64,000 bases of DNA from CAVZBW01 sp963773635 (GTDB taxonomy: Bacteria; Actinomycetota; Acidimicrobiia; Acidimicrobiales; RAAP-2), in the NCBI GenBank assembly GCA_963773635.1, contig CAVZBW010000005.1, positions 2,604,001 through 2,668,000 on the forward strand. Reading direction: 5' to 3'. The position numbers were made by a program, and so were the translations under genes. Below are positions 25,370 through 33,751 of this stretch, in pieces. The notes beneath the pieces are model-generated. The model was not told where the DNA came from, did not search any database, and was given only the letters and a program-made list of their open reading frames with translations. The number at the start of each line of letters is the position of its first letter. The first letter of the stretch is position 1.

Positions 25370-26137
25370 CTACCACACGCCGGGGACCAGCCTCCAGCGG
25401 ACCCGGCTTCGATAGCTCTCGTGCTCCTCGTTCGTCGCCAGGAGTCGTTCCTCTGCGTGGACCCTTCCGAGGTTGCAACTCGTCGCCAGCACCATCACGA
25501 GAGCGTTTCGCACCGAGAGGCTCTGGAGGAGATAGCCCGAATAGAGCAGGAGGTAGGCGGCGTAGATCGGATGACGGACGACCGAGTAGGGGCCGCGCTT
25601 CACCAAGCCTCGATCGGCGGCGACAAAGCCGAACGATCGGCCCAGGGCGAGGAAGGACCAGATCGACACGGTCAGGCCGGCCAGCTGGAGCACCAGCCCG
25701 GCGTCGAGCCCCCAGTGCGGATGGGCGCCGACAGGGCGGAACAGGACCCCGGCAAAGGTGCCGCCAAAGGCCAAGATCCAGTCGCCCGATCGCCGGCTGG
25801 CGATCCGTGCGGGTCGCCGCACCAGGTACGCGACCACCACCCACATCTGCTCGGCGAAGAAGGCGACGCCGATCAGGCGGTGTGTCGTCAGGTAGAAGCG
25901 CAGGTTGGCGTAGGCGAAAAGGGCTGCGCCGCCCGCGCCCACGAGGTTCGCCGCAAGCCGCAGGAGTGGGTCGACCCGACCGGGCACCAACTCGCCCACC
26001 CGCCAACGCCGGAGCAACGTGGACGGTCGCCGGGCGGGGCCGCCATCGTCACGAGGGCCGGCGACTTCCGGCCCGGCGGCGGGAGGAGCGACTACCGCAC
26101 TACGCCGAGAGCCGTGCACTGGCGAGGACCGTGCCAT
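25370..26137 (-). CDS. Isoprenylcysteine carboxyl methyltransferase-like membrane protein
   Basis: A protein of up to 255 residues with about five membrane helices and the family C-terminal signature: RGPYSVVRHPIYAAYLL, then AEERLLATNEEHESYRSRV. This binds SAM in ICMT and NnrU/phospholipid-methyltransferase relatives. The longest start (ATG 26137) overlaps the anti-sigma gene by 38 nt, and its first 40 residues look unstructured, so a later start is possible. It is third in the sigma/anti-sigma operon. Substrate unknown. Confidence 0.75.
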   Translation of the reverse strand: MARSSPVHGSRRSAVVAPPAAGPEVAGPRDDGGPARRPSTLLRRWRVGELVPGRVDPLLRLAANLVGAGGAALFAYANLRFYLTTHRLIGVAFFAEQMWVVVAYLVRRPARIASRRSGDWILAFGGTFAGVLFRPVGAHPHWGLDAGLVLQLAGLTVSIWSFLALGRSFGFVAADRGLVKRGPYSVVRHPIYAAYLLLYSGYLLQSLSVRNALVMVLATSCNLGRVHAEERLLATNEEHESYRSRVRWRLVPGVW

Positions 26138-26792
26138 TGGGAGAGACGAGTCGCGCAGAGCGCACCTCGCCCGCAGGGGATGTCAGGGGGGCGCCCCAGT
26201 CACCGCGCCCACCCGAGAGGTTGAACACCCCTACGGTCTCGACCTTTCCTCCTGCCAGGGTCGCCTGGCACGTCACGGTCCCCGACCAGTCGACACCGGT
26301 GACCGTCATGTACATCCACGCGGGCTGACTTCCCGAGATCCTGACCACACCGACGACGTGTCCGTCCGAGATGAGATTCGCCGTGGCGTGGCCGGCCGAC
26401 GCCGACTGCACCGGGTTGTTGGCGCCGCCCGATCCGACGAGCGAGGCAAGGCCAAAACCGAGGAGGGCCAGGGCGGCCGCCGCAGCGAACAGCAGGCTCC
26501 CTCGACGGAGCCGCCGCAGCCGAGTCACGCGCTCGGGCTCCTTGGGCGGCTCGTTGAGCCTCGCCGCGAGACGACTCTCGAAGCCGAGCGGTGGCTCGAC
26601 CTCCGGCGAGAGCAGCAAGAGCGTGTCGGTGACGTCCGAGAGGCGCTCGAGGGTGGTGCTGCACCTCGGGCAGGACTTGACGTGCTCCAGCACTTGGGAT
26701 CGGCTGCGGCCCGACAGCGTCGCCAGCGCGAGCTCGGCCAGCTCCTCCTGCATCGACTCGCAGGTGTTCGGATCGTCGACGTAGCCGCTCAT
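26100..26792 (-). CDS. Anti-sigma factor with zinc-binding N-terminus
   Basis: A 230-residue membrane anti-sigma factor. The cytoplasmic N-terminal domain has the ZAS-type HxxxCxxC (HVKSCPRC). One transmembrane helix follows (SLLFAAAAALALLGFGLASL), then an outside domain rich in beta structure (VRISGSQPAWMYMTVTG). It would hold the ECF sigma factor inactive until an envelope or redox signal. Its ATG overlaps the sigma stop (26789-26792), the usual coupled arrangement. Confidence 0.88.
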   Translation of the reverse strand: MSGYVDDPNTCESMQEELAELALATLSGRSRSQVLEHVKSCPRCSTTLERLSDVTDTLLLLSPEVEPPLGFESRLAARLNEPPKEPERVTRLRRLRRGSLLFAAAAALALLGFGLASLVGSGGANNPVQSASAGHATANLISDGHVVGVVRISGSQPAWMYMTVTGVDWSGTVTCQATLAGGKVETVGVFNLSGGRGDWGAPLTSPAGEVRSARLVSPNGTVLASARLSA

Positions 26793-27373
26793 GGGGACTC
26801 CTCAATTACCACCGCATCCCGGAGCTTGGCCATGCCCATCCGGATACGGCCCTTTGCCGTCCCGAGTGGGATCTGCTCCGACTCTGCGATCTCCGTGGCG
26901 CTCCGTCCGTACATGGCGGCCAACACGACGGCTCGGCGCTGATCGACCGGCAGGTCCGCGAGGGCCGTCCGGGCCCGATCGAGCGCATCTCCGCTCGTGG
27001 CGACCTCCTCGGGGAGCCGCTCGGTGCTCATCAGCTCGAGGAACACGCGGTCATCGGGATCGGTGGGGGTGCTCCGCCGGACGCGCAGGGTATCGATGGC
27101 CAGGTTGCGCGTGATCGTGAGCGCCCAGGTCGTGACCGACCCGCGCCGGGCGTCGAAGACCTCCGCGTGCCGGATGATCCGGATAAAGGCCTCCTGGGCG
27201 ACGTCCTCGGCCAGGGCCGGGTCCCCGACGATCCGAAGGGCCAGCCCGTACAGACGGCCCTGGTAGCGCCGGACGAATGCGAGGCCGGCTTGCTCGTCCC
27301 CGACCGCGATGCCCGAGAGCAGGGCCTCGTCGGAGACCGGGTCGTCTGGCTGGTCCCGCCGCTTCCTCACCAC
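26789..27373 (-). CDS. ECF-type RNA polymerase sigma factor
   Basis: A 194-residue sigma-70 family protein with region 2 (RIVGDPALAEDVAQEAF, then GSVTTWALTITRNLAID) and region 4 (LPVDQRRAVVLAAMYGRSAT with IPLGTAKGRIRMGMAKL). Start is one of two adjacent GTG codons (27373 or 27370). It heads an operon with its anti-sigma factor and a membrane methyltransferase-like gene, and probably directs nearby envelope genes. Confidence 0.92.
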   Translation of the reverse strand: MVRKRRDQPDDPVSDEALLSGIAVGDEQAGLAFVRRYQGRLYGLALRIVGDPALAEDVAQEAFIRIIRHAEVFDARRGSVTTWALTITRNLAIDTLRVRRSTPTDPDDRVFLELMSTERLPEEVATSGDALDRARTALADLPVDQRRAVVLAAMYGRSATEIAESEQIPLGTAKGRIRMGMAKLRDAVVIEESP

Positions 27374-27430
27374 TTGGAGTTACGAACCAACACGGCAAAC
27401 GGATCATTCCCCTGGCCAGGTCCGGGCGAT

Positions 27431-27448
27431 TCGGGGCACTATTTCACC
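27431..27448 (-). promoter_or_regulatory. Shared upstream motif, copy 2
   Basis: TCGGGGCACT followed by ATTTCACC, matching the motif at 25298-25316. It lies 58 nt upstream of the sigma factor start and also just before the plus-strand amidohydrolase, whose Shine-Dalgarno follows immediately. Its presence at both sites suggests autoregulation of the ECF system, which is an inference. Confidence 0.4.
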
Positions 27449-27462
27449 AAGGAGGCCCCCCT

Positions 27463-28668
27463 TTGCGCGACATTCCTCGCATCATCTCGGTCGACGACCA
27501 CGTCATCGAGCCTCCCCACCTCTGGCAACGGTGGCTGCCCGCAGCCCTTCGTGACCGGGGACCCCGGGTGGTCCGCGATACCTACGCCACCGACTGGGTC
27601 CAAGGGAACCAGGTGTTCCGCAAGGGCGGCGACGGACCGGAGACGGACTGGTGGGTCTACGAGGACCTGGCGTGGTGCCACCAGATGCTCAACGCCTGTG
27701 CCGGCTACGACGAGTCCGACTGGTGGATGGGCCCGATCGCCTTCGACCAGATGCGGCCGGGCTGCTATGACCCGAGCGCCCGGCTGGACGACATGGACCT
27801 CAACCACGTCGAGGCGTCCCTGTGCTTTCCCACCTATCCCCGCTTTTGCGGCCAGCTCTTCGCCGAGCGCTCGGACAAGGAGCTCGCCCTGGCCTGCGTC
27901 CGTGCGTTCAACGACTGGATGGTGGAGGAGTGGGCCGGCGACTCGGGGGGTCGCCTGGTGCCGCTCTGCATCGTGCCGCTCTGGGATCCCCTCCTGGCGG
28001 CCGAAGAGGTGCGCCGGAACGCATCTCGTGGGGTGCGGGCGGTGGCCTTCTCCGAGCTGCCGGGCAAATTGGGCCTCCCGACGATCCACGACCCGGACGG
28101 CCACTGGGAGCCGTTCTTCGCCGCGTGCGCCGAGACCCGGACCGCGGTGTTCATGCACATCGGCTCCGGCTCCACCTGGCTGACCTCGTCCGCCGATGCG
28201 CCGCCGGCCGTTACCGCCACGCTGGTGTTCCTCACCTCGACCATGGCGCTCACCGACTGGCTCTTCTCGGGGGTGCTGGCCCGACACCCCGACCTACGGA
28301 TCTGCTTCGCCGAGGGCCAGATCGGGTGGATTCCCTACGTGCTCGAGCGAGCCGACAACCTGTGGGCCAAGGAGATCTGGGGGCAGGGGGACCGCCGCCT
28401 TCCGGAACGGCCGAGCGTCTACATGCGCCAGGTGTACGGCTGCTTCTACGACGATCTCACCGGTCTGGCGGCCCGTGACGTCATCGGGATCGACCAGATC
28501 ACCTTTGAGACCGACTACCCGCACCAAGATTCGACCTGGCCACGCACGCTCGACGCGGTTCGCGCCTTTGCCGACCGCCTCGACGACGTCGAGCTGCAGA
28601 AAGTCTTGCGGGACAACGCCATCTCCCTCCTCGGATGGTCCGGCGAGCCTGGGGCGGCCCCGCCCTGA
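27463..28668 (+). CDS. Amidohydrolase_2 (COG2159) family protein
   Basis: A 401-residue TIM-barrel metal hydrolase or decarboxylase. It opens IISVDDHVIEPPHLWQRWLP (modified metal motif DDH) and contains VFMHIGSGST, RICFAEGQIGWIPYVLERAD and ITFETDYPHQDSTWP, the typical last-strand Asp block. TTG 27463 is preferred because AGGAGG lies just upstream and the protein then begins exactly at the first barrel strand. It is divergent from the ECF sigma operon. Two close relatives are at 44656 and 54262. Substrate unknown. Confidence 0.85.
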   Translation: MRDIPRIISVDDHVIEPPHLWQRWLPAALRDRGPRVVRDTYATDWVQGNQVFRKGGDGPETDWWVYEDLAWCHQMLNACAGYDESDWWMGPIAFDQMRPGCYDPSARLDDMDLNHVEASLCFPTYPRFCGQLFAERSDKELALACVRAFNDWMVEEWAGDSGGRLVPLCIVPLWDPLLAAEEVRRNASRGVRAVAFSELPGKLGLPTIHDPDGHWEPFFAACAETRTAVFMHIGSGSTWLTSSADAPPAVTATLVFLTSTMALTDWLFSGVLARHPDLRICFAEGQIGWIPYVLERADNLWAKEIWGQGDRRLPERPSVYMRQVYGCFYDDLTGLAARDVIGIDQITFETDYPHQDSTWPRTLDAVRAFADRLDDVELQKVLRDNAISLLGWSGEPGAAPP

Positions 28669-28746
28669 CCCCCGACGTCGGCGGCGGGCGCGAGGCCCCC
28701 ACTTCCACCCGGGACGCGGGCGGCCGCCCGCCACTTCGTGGGGCGG

Positions 28747-29388
28747 TCAGTCGATCGGGAGTGTCGCAGTCCCGATGACGTGGGGAGCGACCGCCTTGGA
28801 GATCACGCACGGCTCGAAGAGGAATCGTCGTTCGCGCTCGACGCGAAACCCGGCCCGGCGGATGGCAGCAGGTGTGTCCCGGTTGCAATGGCAGCCGCCG
28901 ACAAGGAGCGGCCAGATCCGATCCATGCGATCCTGCGCCGCCGCCTGGTCGGCCGCCTCCGCCCTGACGTGCTCGTAGTAGCGCAACTCGCCACCGGGTC
29001 GGAGGACCCGTCGGATCTCCGCAAGGGACCGCGCCGGGTCGGAGACGGAGCAGAGCACCAGGGAGGCCACGGCGGCATCGAAGCCGCCGTCGTCCACGGG
29101 GAGGTCTTCCGCCGAACCCCCGATGACCCGGACGGGTACCCGGGCGGCGGCGGCAGCGATGCCCGCCTTGGATCGGAGATAGGGCTCCGGCTCGATCGCC
29201 ACGACCTCGGTCACCTCGGGAGGGTAGTGAGCGAAATTGAGCCCGTTGCCGGCGCCCACCTCGATCACTCGCCCGCGCAGACCGGCCAGTGCCTCCCGGC
29301 GATGGTCGGCGATTCCGGCCTTTTCCGCTCTTTTCGAGAGGGTCCCGTAGAGCCGGGCAAACAGGGGGTGGCGACGACGACCACGCAT
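28747..29388 (-). CDS. Class I SAM-dependent methyltransferase
   Basis: A 213-residue methyltransferase with motif I VIEVGAGNGLNF, the acidic motif AIEPEPYLR, GGSAEDLPVDDGGFD and VLRPGGELRYYEHV. The N-terminus HPLFARLYGTLSKRAEK and the GNGLNFAHYP pattern are common in actinobacterial phospholipid- or quinone-like methyltransferases. It is convergent with the amidohydrolase and divergent from the permease at 29475. Substrate unassigned. Confidence 0.85.
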   Translation of the reverse strand: MRGRRRHPLFARLYGTLSKRAEKAGIADHRREALAGLRGRVIEVGAGNGLNFAHYPPEVTEVVAIEPEPYLRSKAGIAAAAARVPVRVIGGSAEDLPVDDGGFDAAVASLVLCSVSDPARSLAEIRRVLRPGGELRYYEHVRAEAADQAAAQDRMDRIWPLLVGGCHCNRDTPAAIRRAGFRVERERRFLFEPCVISKAVAPHVIGTATLPID

Positions 29389-29474
29389 GTCTCCACTCTG
29401 TCACGGCCCACGGGATCTGCCGCTTCCGGCCGGCCTTATGCTCGAGACCTGCGCCGGGCGTGAAGGAGGATGGC

Positions 29475-30659
29475 GTGCGCTGGATCGATGCACTCGGGCA
29501 TGCATTGACCATCAGCGGGTCGATGACCTGGCAGATCCTCTGGGCGCTCATCCTGGGCTTTATCCTCTCGGCCGTCGTGCAGGCCGTGGTCCGCCGCAGC
29601 ACGGTCGTGGGCGTGCTGGGGAGCGATCGACCCAAGGCGTTGGCCGCGGCCACCGGTTTTGGCATCGCGTCGTCCTCCTGCTCGTACGCCGCGGTCGCCC
29701 TGGCCCGATCGCTCTTTCGCAAGGGGGCCAGCTTCACGGCGGCCATGACCTTCGAGATCGCCTCCACCAACCTCGTCATCGAGCTCGGGATCATCCTGGC
29801 CCTGCTGCTCGGCTGGCAGTTCACCGCTGCGGAGTTCGTTGGCGGTCCCCTGATGATCGTGCTGCTGGCGGTCCTGTTCCGCCTGTTCCTGCGTCAGCGC
29901 CTCCTGGACGGGGCGAAGGCCCAGGCGGACAAAGGGCTCGCGGGCTCGATGGAGGGGCACGCCGCGATGGACATGAGCGTCCAGGACGCAGGCAGCCTCT
30001 GGCGGCGGCTGCGCTCCCGGACGGCCGTCACCTCGGTGTCGCACATCTTCGTCATGGAGTGGGCGGCGGTGCTGCGCGACGTCGTGCTCGGGCTGCTCAT
30101 CGCGGGCGCCGTGGCGGCCTGGGTCCCCGACAGCTTCTGGAGCCACCTCTTCTTCACGAGCGATCCCGTGGTGGCGAAGATCTGGGGCCCACTGATCGGT
30201 CCGGTCGTGAGCATGCTCAGCTTCGTGTGCTCGATCGGCAACGTGCCCCTGGCCGGAGTGCTGTGGAATGGGGGCATCAGCTTTGGGGGCGTGGTGGCGT
30301 TCATCTTCGCCGACCTGATCATCGTGCCGATCCTCTTGATCTACAAGAAGTACTACGGCACCAAGATGATGCTGTTCATCCTGGCCACCTTCTACGCCAC
30401 GATGGTCCTGGCCGGCTATGCGGTCGAGCTGATCTTTGGCGGCCTCGGACTCATCCCCGCCACCCGTCACGCCAGGGTGGCCGAGACCTCGATCCAGTGG
30501 AATTACACCACGGTCCTCAACATCGTCTTCCTGCTCCTGGCCGCCGGCTTGGTGTACCGCTTCTTCCACACCGGCGGGCTGACGATGCTCAAGAACATGG
30601 GTGGCACTCCGGACGGGGGGCACTCTCCCGACACGGGCCACTCCCCTGCCCCGGCGTAG
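29475..30659 (+). CDS. Permease of the UPF0718/ArsP-like family (COG0701)
   Basis: A 394-residue membrane protein with about eight helices in two related halves. Family motifs are GFGIASSSCSYAAVALARS in the first half and CSIGNVPLAGVLWNGG in the second. Relatives export metalloids, organoarsenicals or other small solutes; some are uncharacterised. A soluble loop (about 140-190) carries HAAMDMS, and the C-terminus is His/Gly-rich (PDGGHSPDTGHSP). GTG 29475 follows AAGGAGG. Confidence 0.85.
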   Translation: MRWIDALGHALTISGSMTWQILWALILGFILSAVVQAVVRRSTVVGVLGSDRPKALAAATGFGIASSSCSYAAVALARSLFRKGASFTAAMTFEIASTNLVIELGIILALLLGWQFTAAEFVGGPLMIVLLAVLFRLFLRQRLLDGAKAQADKGLAGSMEGHAAMDMSVQDAGSLWRRLRSRTAVTSVSHIFVMEWAAVLRDVVLGLLIAGAVAAWVPDSFWSHLFFTSDPVVAKIWGPLIGPVVSMLSFVCSIGNVPLAGVLWNGGISFGGVVAFIFADLIIVPILLIYKKYYGTKMMLFILATFYATMVLAGYAVELIFGGLGLIPATRHARVAETSIQWNYTTVLNIVFLLLAAGLVYRFFHTGGLTMLKNMGGTPDGGHSPDTGHSPAPA

Positions 30660-30721
30660 GCTCGTGGCAGCTCTCGTCAGCGCCCTCGCCCCGCCCCGGC
30701 GCCCTATTCGAGGGGGTTCCC

Positions 30722-30955
30722 GTGACCATCGATCGCTACTGGATGGACGGTGATTCCAGCGGTTGGACCTTGTCGGAGCGGGGCGATCCCTATGCGAGCG
30801 AACCACCCAACCCCGGTGGTCTCGAATGGGGCTTCAACCCGGTCTGTTCGGTCTGCGATTGGGAGGGCAACTTCTGGAACGACCGGGGCAACGCCCTCCA
30901 GGAGCTCCGCGATCACCTGGCGAGCACGGACCACGCCCGGTCCGAAGGTAGCTGA
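30722..30955 (+). CDS. Small protein with CxxC...HxxxxxH knuckle
   Basis: A 77-residue protein of unknown function. It has a cysteine pair in PVCSVCDWEG and two histidines in RDHLASTDH, giving C-x2-C-x18-H-x5-H, a plausible C2H2-type zinc site. The rest is rich in Trp and acidic residues. GTG 30722 is the likely start. The KdpD-like gene begins 24 nt downstream, so the two may be co-expressed. Confidence 0.65.
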   Translation: MTIDRYWMDGDSSGWTLSERGDPYASEPPNPGGLEWGFNPVCSVCDWEGNFWNDRGNALQELRDHLASTDHARSEGS

Positions 30956-30979
30956 CCGCCAGGCCGCTTCAACCGGGCC

Positions 30980-32074
30980 ATGGTGAACCCGAACCTCCCG
31001 GGTGACGCCCAACCGGGGCGATTGCACACCTACCTCGGAATCGCTCCCGGGGTGGGCAAGACGTATTCGATGCTGGCGGAGGCGTGGCGCCGGCAACAAG
31101 GCGGGGACCGGGTGGTCGTCGGCTGGATCGAGCGGCACGGACGCAGCGAAACACGCCGGCAGCTCGGAGATCTCGAGGTGATCCCGCCGGCCATCGTCCG
31201 CCACCGGGGCGCCACCTTCGAGGACATGGACGTCGCCGCCGTGGTCGGGAGCGACGCCGACGTCGTGATCGTCGACGAGCTGGCGCACACCCGGCCGGAC
31301 GGGCACCGGCGTCGCTGGGAGGACGTCGGCGAGATCCTGGATGCGGGTCTCACGGTGCTCACGACGGCCAACATCGCCAACCTTCTGTCCGCGCGCGACT
31401 ACGCGGCGCAGATCACGGGCGTGGGCACGGTGGAGTTCGTCCCCGACGAGTTCGTCAGATCCGGTGAGGTCGTCCTCGTCACGATGCCCCCCGCGGCGCT
31501 TCGCCAGCGCATCGCCGCGGGCAACGTGTACTCGGCGGAGGAGGTGGGCGGCGCCCTGGCGGACTATTTCCGGTTGTCCAATCTGGAGGCGCTCGCAGAA
31601 CTGGGGCGGTCCTGGATGGACGGCACCCTGGACAAGGCGGGACCCGACCTCCTCGCCCGCCACGGCGTGTTGCCGGCACCACCGACGCCGGCGGTGGTTG
31701 CGGGCATCAGCGGATCTCGCTCGGGTGAGCCCGTGATCCGGCGGGCGGCCGCGATCGCCAGGGACGAGGACGCCGAGCTCCTCGTGGCGCACGTCGACGT
31801 GATCGACGCCACGGTCCGGCGTCTCGAGGGGGTGCTCGAGCGTTACCGGGGACTGACCGATGAGCTCGGGGGAACCTTCGTCGAGATCCGGGGCTCGTCG
31901 GTGCCCGAGGCCCTGTCCGAGCTGGCTCGTGCGCAGGAGGCCTCCGTGGTGGTCGTCGCCCGAAACCGGTCCCGGCTGGGTGAGCGGCTCTTCGGGTCGG
32001 TGGCGACTCGGCTGCGGCGCCTGCTGCCCGGGACCCGGGTCGAGGTGGCCGGCGGCAACGACCGGCCTCCGTGA
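30980..32074 (+). CDS. KdpD N-terminal sensor domain fused to a universal-stress domain, no kinase
   Basis: A 364-residue protein. Residues 1-215 match the KdpD input domain, with Walker A GIAPGVGKTYSML, Walker B VIVDELAHTRPDG and the block LLSARDYAAQITG. Residues about 225-355 form a Usp-like domain (VVAGISGSRSGEPVIRRAAA to VEVAGGNDRP). Full KdpD has over 800 residues with four membrane helices and a histidine kinase; none of that is here and no kdpFABC is adjacent. A stand-alone nucleotide or c-di-AMP sensor is possible. Confidence 0.85.
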   Translation: MVNPNLPGDAQPGRLHTYLGIAPGVGKTYSMLAEAWRRQQGGDRVVVGWIERHGRSETRRQLGDLEVIPPAIVRHRGATFEDMDVAAVVGSDADVVIVDELAHTRPDGHRRRWEDVGEILDAGLTVLTTANIANLLSARDYAAQITGVGTVEFVPDEFVRSGEVVLVTMPPAALRQRIAAGNVYSAEEVGGALADYFRLSNLEALAELGRSWMDGTLDKAGPDLLARHGVLPAPPTPAVVAGISGSRSGEPVIRRAAAIARDEDAELLVAHVDVIDATVRRLEGVLERYRGLTDELGGTFVEIRGSSVPEALSELARAQEASVVVVARNRSRLGERLFGSVATRLRRLLPGTRVEVAGGNDRPP

Positions 32075-32078
32075 GCCC

Positions 32079-32954
32079 TCAGCCTCGCGACCCCTGCCCC
32101 GGCAGGTCGCCGGGAGCTTCCGGCTCTGCCATCTCGCCGATGAGCGCCCCGGCACAGGTGGTCAACAGGTCGGCGTCGGTGTCTCGAGGACCGACGAGCT
32201 CTCTCAGCAAGTCGAGATCCTTTCGCAGCAGGGCAGCCACACCCGCGGCGGGGGACCCGGGAACACCGATCCGGGACCGCAGGCCGCCGTACGTCTCCAA
32301 GGCGTAGCTGCGGCCGCTCCCACTCAGGAGGGCGGCGATCAGGGCGTCCGGATCGAGATCGAGAGTGGACCCCAGCCGGATCGCCTGGTGTGCCAATGAC
32401 AAGTTGCTCGTGAAGAGCACGTTGTTGACCAGCTTGCCCATCTGCCCGGAGCCGATGGGTCCCAGGTGGACGATCGGGTTGCCGAAGCTCGCAAAGACCG
32501 GCCGGGCGCGCTCCAGGACGTCGGGGTCTCCCCCGACCATGACGAGCAGGCGGCGAGCGGCGACGGCCGGGGCTCCCCCGCTCACCGGGGCGTCGAGGGC
32601 GTCGGCACCGACCCCGGCAACGGCGGTCGCCACGTGGGCACAGGTATCGGGATGAACCGTGCTGTGGATGGCCACGACCGCTCCGGGCCGCAGTCCCTCG
32701 AGGAGCCCGTCCCTTTCCAGCACGACCTGTGCGACGTCGGAATCGGCCAGGACGCAGACGCCGACCACGTCGGCGGCGGCGGCGAGGGACGCGGGGCTCT
32801 CCGCGATCTCGGCGTCGCCGAGGAACTGCTCCAGGGATCCGGGTCGCCGGGCCCACAGGGTCGTCGGGAACCCCGCTGCGATGATGGCCCTTGCCATCGG
32901 CGCGCCCTGGCTACCCAGCCCGATGAAGCCCACCTTGAGTTGGTCGGGCGTCAT
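32079..32954 (-). CDS. NAD-binding 6-phosphogluconate/3-hydroxyisobutyrate dehydrogenase-like protein
   Basis: A 291-residue beta-hydroxyacid dehydrogenase. The N-terminal Rossmann motif is GFIGLGSQGAPMA, the substrate motif DAPVSGGAPAVA, and the catalytic lysine lies in GQMGKLVNNVLF. It is last in a four-gene overlapping minus-strand operon (MFS, CMD, SDR, this gene), joined to the SDR by a four-base overlap. It likely oxidises or reduces a small hydroxy acid or aldehyde in a catabolic route; the substrate is not identifiable. Confidence 0.85.
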   Translation of the reverse strand: MTPDQLKVGFIGLGSQGAPMARAIIAAGFPTTLWARRPGSLEQFLGDAEIAESPASLAAAADVVGVCVLADSDVAQVVLERDGLLEGLRPGAVVAIHSTVHPDTCAHVATAVAGVGADALDAPVSGGAPAVAARRLLVMVGGDPDVLERARPVFASFGNPIVHLGPIGSGQMGKLVNNVLFTSNLSLAHQAIRLGSTLDLDPDALIAALLSGSGRSYALETYGGLRSRIGVPGSPAAGVAALLRKDLDLLRELVGPRDTDADLLTTCAGALIGEMAEPEAPGDLPGQGSRG

Positions 32955-33751
32955 CGGTCCCTGCGGGTGTCCACGAGCTCACGGATAAAGGCCTCGGGGT
33001 CTGCGGCGCGCCGGCGCAGGATGTCGAGGACCTCCGGGTTGGTCGGCACGAGGAACCGATCCTGCGCGATCGCCTGGAGGACCTGCTGGGCGACGGCGTC
33101 GGGCTCGAGCATCGGGAGGGGCGGGGACGAGATGGGCCCGAGCTCGCCATAGACGGTCATCTGCTCGGCGATGTTGGTCCTCACGGGTCCGGGGCACAGG
33201 CACGTCACCCCGATGCCGAATGGGCGACCGTACACGGCGAGGGCCTCGGAGACCATGACGACCGCCGCCTTGGTGGCGACGTAGGGCAGGCGCTCGCAGC
33301 CGTACCCCCAGAGGCCGGCGGTCGAAGCCGTGTTGACGAAGTGACCCCTGCCCCGGTCGAGCATCGACGGCAGGAACTCCCGGATGGCCCGGACGACGGA
33401 GAGGAGGTTGACGTCGAGGACCCGTCTCCAGGCGTCGATCGGGATCTCGGCCGGCTGTCCCATCACCAGGACGCCCACGTTGCTCATGACCAGATCGACG
33501 GGACCATAGGCGGAGAGCGCCGCCTCGTGGAGGGCCGCCATGTCGCGGTCTTCCGCCACGTCGCAGCGCTGAGCGACGGCCCGGCCTCCCCCGTCGACGA
33601 TGCGGACCTGGCAGGCGGCCAGGCGCTCCTCGTTGACGTCGGCGAGGACCACCCGGGCGCCCGCCTCGGCCAAGGCGATCGCGGTCGAGCGGCCGATGCC
33701 GCTGGCCGCACCCGTCACCACGGCGACGCGTCCCGCAAGGTCGGCGATCAC
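32951..33751 (-). CDS. SDR-family oxidoreductase
   Basis: A 266-residue classical SDR with the cofactor motif TGAASGIGRS, Asp-containing second strand VVLADVNEER (NAD preference), SNVGVL in place of NNAG, and the catalytic Tyr and Lys in YVATKAAVV. GTG 33751 overlaps the upstream CMD gene stop (GTGA). It sits in an operon with a dehydrogenase and a tandem carboxymuconolactone-decarboxylase-like protein, pointing to a short degradative pathway. Substrate unknown. Confidence 0.85.
   Translation of the reverse strand: MIADLAGRVAVVTGAASGIGRSTAIALAEAGARVVLADVNEERLAACQVRIVDGGGRAVAQRCDVAEDRDMAALHEAALSAYGPVDLVMSNVGVLVMGQPAEIPIDAWRRVLDVNLLSVVRAIREFLPSMLDRGRGHFVNTASTAGLWGYGCERLPYVATKAAVVMVSEALAVYGRPFGIGVTCLCPGPVRTNIAEQMTVYGELGPISSPPLPMLEPDAVAQQVLQAIAQDRFLVPTNPEVLDILRRRAADPEAFIRELVDTRRDR

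Noticed and set aside
30980..32074. Complete KdpD histidine kinase
   Set aside because: The protein stops after the Usp domain, with no membrane helices, HisKA or ATPase domain in this or adjacent frames.
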